In this document: one piece after another, positions 1 to 5,804 of the stretch
Layout: every line of letters starts with the position of its first letter
Position numbering within the stretch: position 1 is the first letter of the stretch
Assembly (NCBI GenBank): GCA_934574045.1
Contig: CAKTMK010000059.1
Location: 1 to 8,816 of the forward strand
Length of the DNA: 8,816 bases
Direction: 5' to 3'
Source: an uncultured Oscillibacter sp.
GTDB lineage: Bacteria; Bacillota; Clostridia; Oscillospirales; Oscillospiraceae
Translations under genes and position numbers: made by a program
Notes under the pieces: generated by a model
What the model was told of the DNA's origin: nothing
The model's input: the letters and a program-made list of their open reading frames with translations, nothing else
Database searches by the model: none

Positions 1-1
1 G

Positions 2-1294
2 GATAAGACCGACCGGACGCCCGATTCCCCGGATCTGAAAGCGTATACCACCGCGGAGCTGAATCCGGGCGACCGCATTTCCGTGAACTTTACCAACGTG
101 TACAGAAAGAACCCGGTGGAGACCTGCACGGTCACCTATAAGCCCAATGGCGGCAGCCTGAGCGGCGAGTCCACTCAGACTGTGGCCAAGGGCGAGACGG
201 TGACGGTGCTGGACGCGCCCACCCGGGAGGGCTATACCTTTACCGGCTGGAAGGCCAGCGGGAGCGAGAGCTATGCGGCTGGTGCGCTGTTGACGGTTAC
301 CGAGAATATCACGCTGGTGGCTCAGTGGGAAGCCAAAACTTACACCGTCACATTTGATTCCAACGGCGGCAGCGCTGTGAGCAGCCAGTCGGTCAAGTAT
401 GGCGAGAAGGCGGTGAAGCCGGAAACCGATCCCTCCAAGGAAGGCAATGACTTTACCGGCTGGAATCTGGGTGACGCGGCATATGATTTCAGCACGCCGG
501 TCACCGAGGATATCACGCTGGTGGCTCAGTGGGAAGCCAAGACTTACACCGTCACATTTGATTCCAACGGCGGCAGTGCTGTGAGCAGCCAGTCGGTCAA
601 GTATGGCGAGAAGGCAGTGAAGCCGGAAGCCGACCCCTCCAAGAAAGGCAATGACTTTGCCGGCTGGAATCTGGGTGATGCGGCATATGATTTCAACACG
701 CCGGTCACCAAGGATATCACTCTTGTGGCTCAGTGGGAAAAGACGACGCCTACCCCGGACCCGACGCCCGATCCGACGCCCACTCCGGCCCCGACGCCTG
801 ATCCGACGCCCACTCCGGCCCCGACGCCCGATCCGACGCCTACCCCGGATCCGACGCCTACTCCGGCCCCGACGCCCGATCCGACGCCCACTCCGGACCC
901 GACGCCCGATCCGACACCTACCCCGGATCCGAAGCCCGATCCGACCCCGAATCCCGGCGGCGGTGATGATGACCGTGATGACAACGGCGGCAATGACGAC
1001 GATACCACGACCATCGTGGACAACGACATTCCGCTGGACGACGGTTCCGGCCTGACGGACATCGCGGAGAACGATGTTCCTCTGGCGGACATTCCCGAGG
1101 CCGACGTGCCTCTGGCGGATATTCCCGACGAGGATGTTCCTCTGGCGGATATCTTCGATGAGGACGTTCCTCTGGCCGACGTTCCCCAGACCGGCGACAC
1201 CACCCTGCTGTGGGCGGTGACTGCCGCGGCCTCCGGGCTGGCTCTGGCGTGGCTGGTCCTCGCCGGAAAGAAGCGGGAGGAGAACGCGCAGTAA
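2..1294 (+). CDS. Sortase-anchored surface protein with InlB-type repeats (5' end missing)
   Basis: Only the C-terminal 430 residues are present; the frame is open to the left edge, so the start and signal peptide lie outside. The residues before the repeats end in FTNVY, often seen at the end of Cna-B/SpaA-like domains, so such a domain may lie upstream (inference). Three 68-residue InlB/Flg_new-type repeats follow (125-328, 329-532, 533-736), each with an NGG turn, GW and a closing LVAQW. Next come a Pro/Thr/Asp stalk (749-955), a Gly/Asp-rich stretch (956-1013), four DVPLAD decapeptides (1073-1192), the sorting signal VPQTG (1181-1195), a hydrophobic segment (about 1205-1267) and a KKREENAQ tail. 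That tripartite end is what class A-type sortases cleave and join to peptidoglycan. The protein is therefore expected on the cell wall, displaying the repeats on a rigid spacer. No catalytic domain is visible; an adhesin or structural role is inference. A terminator follows the stop. Confidence 0.9.
   Translation, partial: DKTDRTPDSPDLKAYTTAELNPGDRISVNFTNVYRKNPVETCTVTYKPNGGSLSGESTQTVAKGETVTVLDAPTREGYTFTGWKASGSESYAAGALLTVTENITLVAQWEAKTYTVTFDSNGGSAVSSQSVKYGEKAVKPETDPSKEGNDFTGWNLGDAAYDFSTPVTEDITLVAQWEAKTYTVTFDSNGGSAVSSQSVKYGEKAVKPEADPSKKGNDFAGWNLGDAAYDFNTPVTKDITLVAQWEKTTPTPDPTPDPTPTPAPTPDPTPTPAPTPDPTPTPDPTPTPAPTPDPTPTPDPTPDPTPTPDPKPDPTPNPGGGDDDRDDNGGNDDDTTTIVDNDIPLDDGSGLTDIAENDVPLADIPEADVPLADIPDEDVPLADIFDEDVPLADVPQTGDTTLLWAVTAAASGLALAWLVLAGKKREENAQ
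329..736 (+). repeat. Two tandem 204-bp repeats, about 94% identical
   Basis: Units 329-532 and 533-736 have exactly the same length and differ at 12 of 204 positions by direct comparison. Each encodes one 68-residue InlB/Flg_new-type repeat. The preceding unit (125-328) has the same length and the same closing LVAQW but is otherwise diverged. This points to a recent duplication of one unit inside the surface protein gene. Confidence 0.95.
749..955 (+). repeat. Pro/Thr/Asp dipeptide-repeat stalk
   Basis: About 69 codons alternate PTPDPTPAP-type dipeptides, built from short degenerate DNA units such as CCGACGCCCGATCCGACG. Such Pro-rich tracts act as extended, stiff wall spacers between ligand-binding repeats and the anchor. 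Low-complexity repeats like this can expand or contract by slippage. The opposite strand also lacks stop codons here, which produces misleading antisense reading frames. Confidence 0.9.
1073..1192 (+). repeat. Four 30-bp units encoding DVPLADIPxx, merging into the sorting signal
   Basis: The units are 1073-1102 (DVPLADIPEA), 1103-1132 (DVPLADIPDE), 1133-1162 (DVPLADIFDE) and 1163-1192 (DVPLADVPQT). The last unit supplies VPQT of the VPQTG sortase motif. The tract is acidic and sits just outside the membrane anchor, where the substrate polypeptide would cross the wall. Confidence 0.9.
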
Positions 1295-1336
1295 GCGCGC
1301 GCCCTATTCCCTCAACCCCCCTGTTTCACAGGCAGA

Positions 1337-1371
1337 CGGAAGCCCGGACGTCAGTCCGGGCTTCCGCTTTT
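1337..1371 (+). terminator. Rho-independent terminator after the sortase-anchored protein gene
   Basis: A perfect 13-bp G+C-rich stem (1337-1349 with 1354-1366) with a GTCA loop is followed by CTTTT. It lies 42 bases after the stop codon and separates this gene from the SLH protein gene. Confidence 0.9.
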
Positions 1372-1425
1372 GTCCGGCAGGTGTGCGCCCGTGATTTTTT
1401 TCCGGCAGGGGGGGGAAAAGGACTG

Positions 1426-1447
1426 TTTGTTCATAATTTGTTCATGA
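1426..1447 (+). promoter_or_regulatory. 11-bp direct repeat, probable OmpR-family response-regulator site
   Basis: Two 11-bp units, TTTGTTCATAA (1426-1436) and TTTGTTCATGA (1437-1447), differ at one base. They contain TGTTCA-N5-TGTTCA, the spacing of WalR and PhoP boxes; each half differs from the WalR consensus TGTWAH at one position. Right after it is a poor promoter, TTGCAG (1448-1453)-N17-TTTAAG (1471-1476), as expected if an activator helps polymerase bind. The start would be near 1483, giving a leader of about 40 bases before the ATG at 1522. Which regulator binds is not shown by the sequence. Confidence 0.5.
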
Positions 1448-1510
1448 TTGCAGACGGCTTTTCAGGTATGTTTAAGGCAGATGTTATGTAACCGTATCCT
1501 TGCGTGCAAT

Positions 1511-1516
1511 GGAGGA
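1511..1516 (+). promoter_or_regulatory. Ribosome binding site deciding the SLH protein start
   Basis: GGAGGA lies five bases before the ATG at 1522. The upstream in-frame GTG at 1504 precedes this site and would add six residues ahead of the signal peptide, so the ATG is preferred. Confidence 0.85.
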
Positions 1517-1521
1517 AACAG

Positions 1522-4500
1522 ATGAGAGAGTTTTGGAGAAAACGGCTGCCCGCGCTGGCGCTGGCAGCGCTGATGCTGGCGGGTTCGGCCATTCCCGCCG
1601 CCGCGGTAGAGTCGAGTAAGGACGGCCCGGAGGAGCCGGCCTCTCACGAGGATCACACGCCCAAGCCGGGCTGGGGCGTCAGCAACGATATGCACTGGCA
1701 GGTATGCAGTCAGGGCGGGGAGGTGCTGGCCGGCACCGAGGCGCCCCATGCTTACGGCGAGGTGATTGAGGACACGCCCGCCACCTGCACAAGGACGGGC
1801 GTGGGGCACCGCATCTGTTCGGTGTGCGATTTCCGGGAGAACAACGTGGAGATCCCCGTCAAGCCCCACACGCTGGGCGACTATGAGCACGACGCGGCGA
1901 ACCACTGGCAGACCTGCTCCGAGTGCAGGCAGCGGATCAATGTGGAGGAGCACAAGTTCTCCAAGACGGTCATTTCCCAGCAGCCCACCGCCACGACGCC
2001 GGGCGCCGGCATCCAGACCTGCACCGTCTGCGGCTATGACATGGCGGTGGTGATCCCGGCCACGGGCCACACCGCGGCCAGCGGCTGGCAGAGCGACGCC
2101 AAGCAGCACTGGCATCCCTGCGCGCTCCACCCCGACAACGATAAGGACCGGCTGAATGTCGGGGACCACACGATGACGTGGAGCCATAACGCCAGTGAGC
2201 ACTGGCAGGTCTGCTCCGTGTGCAGCTACACCGGGACCCGGGCGGCCCATGTGGACGGGAATCAGGACGGCAAGTGCGATTCCTGCGGCTATGAGCTGCC
2301 CAACGCCGCCAAGTATACCGTCACCTTTATCAACGCCGGGGCCACCTTCGGCACCCAGAAGAATCTGGTGAAGAACGCGAAGCCCAGCAATCCGGGTACG
2401 CCCACCAAGAGCGCCGGGAACTGCACCTACAAGTTCAAGGGCTGGACCACCTCCAACCCCGGCTCCGCCACCGCCTATACGGGCCAGACGGTCCTCACCT
2501 CCGCGCAGGTGGCCGCCACGGCCGTGACGGGCAACATCACCTATTACGCGGTCTATACCGTGTCTGCCGTGAAGCAGAACGTGACGCTGAATCTCAGCGG
2601 CACGGACGCGGCGACCGTGGGCACGGACGCGCGCAGCCGGATCAACAGCGCGTTCAAGTCCATCGCGGGCCGGGATTTCACCAGCGTGACGTTCTCCTCC
2701 GTCGGGAGCACCAGCTACGGTACGCTGTTTGCCAACAGCAGCCGCACTTCGCTGACCGGCCGGACCTATTCTTACAGCGGCGGGTCCTACCCGGTGACGG
2801 ATCTCTATTTCGTGCCCTCCGGCAATCGAGGGACCTATACCGTGACCTACTCCGCCAACGACGGCTATACCACCGTGCAGGGCACGCTTTCCATCACCAC
2901 CTCCGCGTCCGCCAACACTCAGATCAGTTACTCGGTGCGGCCGGGCGAGCGGGTGGAGCTGGACCGGAGCGACTTTAACAGCGTCTATCAGTCCACCTAT
3001 TCCGAGACGGTGCGGTACGTCCGCTTTACCTCCGTCAGCTCCTTCTCCAGCTCGGATGGCACGTTCTACTATAATTACGGCGGCTCCGGCCAGCGGGAAT
3101 TCTCCCGCAGCGACCTGCGGGACTACGACTTCTATTACAGCAGCGACAGCTACGGCTCCTATCCCATCCGGGACATCAGCTTTGCGGCTGCGTCCGACGC
3201 GTCCAAGAGGACGATCACCCTTGAGTTCCGCGCCTATTACACCAACAACCGCTATGTGGACGGCACGCTGGAGATCCAGATCACCGGCACCGGCTCTGCC
3301 ATCACCTATCAGGTGCAGCCGGGCGAACGGGTGGAGCTGAACCGCAGCGACTTCAACCGCGTTTTTGAGGGCGAGTATTCAAATTATGAGCTGCGGTACG
3401 TGAACTTCCGCTCCGGCGGCAGCTATACGGAGTCGGACGGCAGGTTCTACTTCAATTACGGCGGGCGGAGCGAGCGCTTGTTCGCCAAGAGTGAACTGAC
3501 CGACTATTCGTTCTATTACAGCAGCTCCGGGTACGGCGACTATGCGCTGGACGATCTGAGCTTCCTCGCGTCCGACAGCTTCAGCGGCAGCGTGACGCTG
3601 AAGTTCCGGGCGTATTACGACAACTCCCGCTACACGGACGGTACGCTGACGCTCCGGGCCGCGGAAACGACCCGCCGGGGCGACATCCGGTACAGCTCCG
3701 CCGGCGGCGCCAATGTGCAGTTCAATCCCAACGATTTTGCCCGCTTCCTGAACCGGACCTATTCCGGCGCGTCGCTCCAGTCCGTGAAGCTCAACGGCGT
3801 TCCTGAGACCGGCACGCTGTACTACAACTATTACGGCGTCAGCACCTACGGCGCGTCCAATATGCGGCTGACGTCCTCCAACTGCGGCAGCCAGCTCCTC
3901 TATTTCAGCCCGTCCGGCATCAACCAGTATTCCCTCGGCGAGCTGACGTACGTTCCCAGCGGCTCCAACTACTGCGTGACCATCCCCTTCACCGCGTACA
4001 GCACGAACAACCGCTCCGTGCAGGGCAGCGTGCTCATCAGCGTCAACAACGTGACGGTGCAGGACGTTTACGGTCCCACGCCCATGAATACCTCGGTCAG
4101 CTTCCCGGCGGATTCGATCTATAATGCCGTGGCCGCTTCCGCGTCCAACGCGCAGCTTTACAGCATCCAGCTTCTGGAGCTGCCCGCGTCCTCCAAGGGA
4201 ACGATCTATGTGGGCACCGGCTCCACCAAGGCCACCACCAGCGGACGGTATACCTATTCCGCCAACTCTGGGAACGGCCGCATCCGCGACCTGCGCTTCG
4301 TCCCCGCCACCGGCTTCACCGGATCGGTGGAGATCCCCTATGTGGCGTACAGCAGCGCCGACCGGGCCATCGCCAGCGGACGGCTGTGTCTGGGCGTGGT
4401 CAAGGGATTGAAGTCCTACCGGGACGTGAACTCCTCCACCTGGTGCTACAAGTATGTGGCGGAGCTGAGCGATGAAAAGGTCATCGACGGGTATCCCGAC

Positions 4501-4911
4501 GGATATTTCCGGCCGGACAAGACCGTGACCTACGGTCAGGCCCTCAAGCTCATCATGCTGGCCGCGGATTACAGCGTCCAGAACCCCACGGGCAAGCATC
4601 CCTTCAGCGGCTATCTCAGCCGGGCCACCAAGGACGGACTGGTCTCCGGCGTGAAGGAGAGCGATCTGGACCGGCCCATCAGCCGTCTCGCTGTGGCGCA
4701 GATCACGGCCAAGGCCATGCACCTGAGCCTTTCCAACCTCTCCAGCGTCAAGCCGTTTACCGATACCAGCGACGTTTACGTGCAGGCGCTCAACGCCGCC
4801 GGGATCGTGGAGGGCTATTTCTCCAACGGCACCAGCACCTTCAAGCCCGCCAACACCATGACCCGCGGGCAGATCTCCGCCATCGTCTGGCGGATGGACC
4901 GGGCGCAGTGA
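1522..4911 (+). CDS. Secreted SLH-domain protein with CxxC-rich N-terminus and five tandem repeats
   Basis: The protein has 1129 residues. A signal peptide (basic MREFWRKR, hydrophobic core, AAA before residue 29) sends it out of the cell. Residues 57-255 hold four HWxxC segments (His 58, 128, 196, 227) and five CxxC pairs. Residues 264-345 resemble an InlB/Flg_new repeat (YTVTF, GW, YYAVY). Residues 354 to about 962 form five units of 114-128 residues, starting near 354, 468, 594, 722 and 846. These are Tyr/Ser-rich with the pattern GxLYYNY, LxFxP, YxAYxxNR, GTLxI; units 2 and 3 are clearly the most alike. They look like beta-sandwich (cadherin/Ig-like) domains, which is inference. Three SLH domains follow (about 965-1013, 1028-1071, 1078-1126), which in known proteins bind pyruvylated wall polysaccharide. 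It is likely an S-layer-associated surface protein; its ligand is unknown. It is monocistronic, with its own control region and terminator. Confidence 0.92.
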   Translation: MREFWRKRLPALALAALMLAGSAIPAAAVESSKDGPEEPASHEDHTPKPGWGVSNDMHWQVCSQGGEVLAGTEAPHAYGEVIEDTPATCTRTGVGHRICSVCDFRENNVEIPVKPHTLGDYEHDAANHWQTCSECRQRINVEEHKFSKTVISQQPTATTPGAGIQTCTVCGYDMAVVIPATGHTAASGWQSDAKQHWHPCALHPDNDKDRLNVGDHTMTWSHNASEHWQVCSVCSYTGTRAAHVDGNQDGKCDSCGYELPNAAKYTVTFINAGATFGTQKNLVKNAKPSNPGTPTKSAGNCTYKFKGWTTSNPGSATAYTGQTVLTSAQVAATAVTGNITYYAVYTVSAVKQNVTLNLSGTDAATVGTDARSRINSAFKSIAGRDFTSVTFSSVGSTSYGTLFANSSRTSLTGRTYSYSGGSYPVTDLYFVPSGNRGTYTVTYSANDGYTTVQGTLSITTSASANTQISYSVRPGERVELDRSDFNSVYQSTYSETVRYVRFTSVSSFSSSDGTFYYNYGGSGQREFSRSDLRDYDFYYSSDSYGSYPIRDISFAAASDASKRTITLEFRAYYTNNRYVDGTLEIQITGTGSAITYQVQPGERVELNRSDFNRVFEGEYSNYELRYVNFRSGGSYTESDGRFYFNYGGRSERLFAKSELTDYSFYYSSSGYGDYALDDLSFLASDSFSGSVTLKFRAYYDNSRYTDGTLTLRAAETTRRGDIRYSSAGGANVQFNPNDFARFLNRTYSGASLQSVKLNGVPETGTLYYNYYGVSTYGASNMRLTSSNCGSQLLYFSPSGINQYSLGELTYVPSGSNYCVTIPFTAYSTNNRSVQGSVLISVNNVTVQDVYGPTPMNTSVSFPADSIYNAVAASASNAQLYSIQLLELPASSKGTIYVGTGSTKATTSGRYTYSANSGNGRIRDLRFVPATGFTGSVEIPYVAYSSADRAIASGRLCLGVVKGLKSYRDVNSSTWCYKYVAELSDEKVIDGYPDGYFRPDKTVTYGQALKLIMLAADYSVQNPTGKHPFSGYLSRATKDGLVSGVKESDLDRPISRLAVAQITAKAMHLSLSNLSSVKPFTDTSDVYVQALNAAGIVEGYFSNGTSTFKPANTMTRGQISAIVWRMDRAQ
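2581..4407 (+). repeat. Five tandem copies of a 114-128-residue extracellular domain
   Basis: Units begin near 2581, 2923, 3301, 3685 and 4057. Units 2 and 3 share openings of the form YxVxPGERVELxRSDFN and are 378 bases apart. All five share a central GT[LFI]xx strand, an L[YR]F[VL] or [IL]SF segment and a closing YxAYxxNR...GTLxI segment. Units 1, 4 and 5 are more diverged, so the array looks old apart from the pair in the middle. Confidence 0.75.
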
Positions 4912-4931
4912 CCGGACGCATCACGCATCCC

Positions 4932-4967
4932 AAAGGGACCGTGCGCAAAAGCGCACGGTCCCTTTTT
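4932..4967 (+). terminator. Rho-independent terminator after the SLH protein gene
   Basis: A 12-bp perfect stem (4935-4946 with 4951-4962) with an AAAA loop is extended by A:T pairs to 4932/4965 and followed by TTTTT (4963-4967). It starts 20 bases after the stop. Confidence 0.93.
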
Positions 4968-5352
4968 GCGCAGGGGAGGGCCGCGGCGGCATGGGCTGCG
5001 CCTTGCTCCCAAGCGGGAACGGCCGCTGGCGGGGGACAACATTTTTCGGACGCCGCATGGGGGAAACGTGGGCAGACTGTGCGCTGCTTTTCTGCACAGG
5101 AACCGCCCTTGCTGGGGAACGCTTTCCCGGCCGCCGGAGGTGAAAAGAGCGCCCAAAGCAGACGCCGGATGCATGGGGGGAGCGCCTGAGCAAGCCTGCC
5201 GGGAAACAGAAGAGGGCGCGGCCCGCGTTCTGCTCCCAAGCAAAATACCGTATCCGCGCGGCCATGGCGCGGTTTCTGCCCGCTGCATCGGGCTTTCGGC
5301 GGGCCATTCGCGGAAAACCCAGCGGTTTTCTGGGAATTTTCAAAAAACGCAG
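4968..5352. other. G+C-rich gene-free stretch, function unknown
   Basis: No convincing gene lies here. Overlapping reading frames are open on both strands, but they are rich in Arg, Pro, Ala and Gly, lack recognisable domains, run through the flanking terminator or promoter, and have no good ribosome binding site. Visible elements are an 11-base direct repeat TGCTCCCAAGC (5004-5014 and 5231-5241), a hairpin with stem CCGCGC/GCGCGG (5254-5259 with 5267-5272), a CCCAG/CTGGG hairpin near 5318-5334, and an inverted repeat AATTTTC/GAAAATT (5335-5341 with 5352-5358). Base composition changes from G+C-rich to A+T-rich at about 5335, on approach to the promoter. It could be a dispersed intergenic repeat or a decayed gene; neither can be decided from this window. 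Confidence 0.5.
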
Positions 5353-5400
5353 AAAATTTTTGCATTTAGCCTTGACATCCGGCAAGGGTTGTGGTATTTT
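5353..5400 (+). promoter_or_regulatory. Strong sigma-A promoter with A+T-rich upstream element
   Basis: The -35 box TTGACA (5372-5377) is perfect, the spacer is 17 bases, and the -10 box TATTTT (5395-5400) matches consensus at four of six. The A+T-rich stretch AAAATTTTTGCATTTA (5353-5368) is where an UP element would bind the polymerase alpha subunits. Transcription should start near 5407. No protein gene begins within a normal leader distance: the next start codon with a ribosome binding site is at 5805, beyond a terminator and a second promoter. Confidence 0.75.
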
Positions 5401-5406
5401 AAGCAT

Positions 5407-5428
5407 GTGGTTAGCAATGACTAACCGC
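5407..5428 (+). promoter_or_regulatory. Palindrome at the predicted transcription start
   Basis: GGTTAG (5409-5414) and CTAACC (5421-5426) flank CAATGA. As RNA the stem extends to 5407/5428 with one G:U pair, giving 8 pairs. As DNA it is an 18-bp operator-like site straddling +1. The half-sites equal the inner core of DtxR/IdeR metal-repressor boxes, but the gap is six bases rather than one, so a metal-regulator reading is only a suggestion. It may be an operator, a protective 5' hairpin of the RNA, or both. Confidence 0.55.
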
Positions 5429-5658
5429 TCGGCGGACACGGAGCGGCGGCGTACATGGGAGCGTCGGCCGCTGCGCGGTACCACGGGCGGCGCTGGCCGC
5501 AAAAGGAGCTTTTTTCCCTCTCGGCGGGCGCGTGGGCGCGGCCGCGGGCCGGTTTGGCTGACGCCGGTCATGATTGGGATAAGTCCTCTCTCTTTTCCCT
5601 CATTTCCTGTTTTCCTCATGAACGGCCCCGGACGGACGCCATACCGTCTGGGGCCAAA

Positions 5659-5706
5659 CGCCGCCCGTTTCCAGTTGTGCGTTCTGGGAGCGGGCGGTGG
5701 TTTTTT
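5659..5706 (+). terminator. Rho-independent terminator ending the orphan transcript
   Basis: The stem 5661-5674 with 5684-5697 has 14 pairs (two G:U) around a 9-base loop. It can be extended to 5659/5699, and six Ts follow at 5701-5706. It lies 10 bases before the -35 box of the mutarotase promoter, so it insulates that gene from the upstream promoter. Confidence 0.85.
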
Positions 5707-5715
5707 CAAAAGCAC

Positions 5716-5744
5716 TTGCGCCGTCCCCGGCGGTTTTGTATAAT
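5716..5744 (+). promoter_or_regulatory. Promoter of the RbsD/FucU-family gene
   Basis: TTGCGC (5716-5721), a 17-base spacer and a perfect TATAAT (5739-5744) put the start near 5751. The leader of about 54 bases holds a hairpin CGGGGC-GGAG-GCCCCG (5762-5777) and then AAGGAGG (5791-5797). Confidence 0.82.
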
Positions 5745-5804
5745 GGAAGCAGCCATGCGGACGGGGCGGAGGCCCCGGCGCGCGAATAAGAAGGAGGAAT
5801 CCCT

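Larger units (their letters stand above)
5407..5706 (+). ncRNA. Putative structured non-coding transcript of about 300 nt
   Basis: A strong promoter starts transcription near 5407 and a strong terminator ends at 5706. Nothing between them looks like a protein: the open frames have no ribosome binding site, are Arg/Pro/Gly-rich and run through the terminator. Hairpins seen by eye are 5407-5414 with 5421-5428, 5547-5553 with 5563-5569 (one G:U), and 5624-5635 with 5644-5655 (12 pairs, one G:U), then the terminator stem. A weak AAAAG/CTTTT element at about 5496-5511, followed by a T run, could give a shorter product of about 105 nt. It does not show the conserved cores I know for tmRNA, RNase P, SRP RNA or common riboswitches. 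GGTACCACGGG resembles the T-box UGGNACC element, but stem I is missing. This is an inference from signals, not recognition of a known family. Confidence 0.4.

Noticed and set aside
730..1203. 157-codon open frame on the - strand over the Pro/Thr stalk
   Set aside because: It is the low-complexity complement (Gly/Val/Ser repeats) of the Pro/Thr/Asp repeat, not a gene.
1504..1521. GTG at 1504 as start of the SLH protein
   Set aside because: It lies upstream of the ribosome binding site at 1511-1516. The ATG at 1522 gives correct spacing and a normal signal peptide.
1462..2250. 262-codon open frame on the - strand over the start of the SLH protein gene
   Set aside because: It overlaps the signal peptide and CxxC region that are clearly real on the + strand, and its product has low-complexity composition.
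3379..4722. 447-codon open frame on the - strand opposite the SLH protein gene
   Set aside because: Antisense shadow of a G+C-rich gene; no domain and no ribosome binding site.
5478..5490. GGTACCACGGG as part of a T-box riboswitch
   Set aside because: The T-box element should read UGGNACC, but the base before GGTACC is C. Only about 70 bases precede it, too few for stem I with a specifier loop, and the next gene is not an amino-acid gene.
4841..5715. Overlapping long open frames on the - strand (ending or starting near 5288, 5365 and 5715)
   Set aside because: Arg/Pro/Ala-rich products without domains. They cross the terminator at 4932-4967 or the promoter and terminator at 5353-5706, and several frames are open at once, as expected for G+C-rich non-coding DNA.
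5407..5804. Long leader of the mutarotase gene from the 5372-5400 promoter
   Set aside because: A 14-pair terminator at 5659-5706 and a separate TTGCGC-N17-TATAAT promoter stand between them. A read-through leader remains possible but is the weaker reading.
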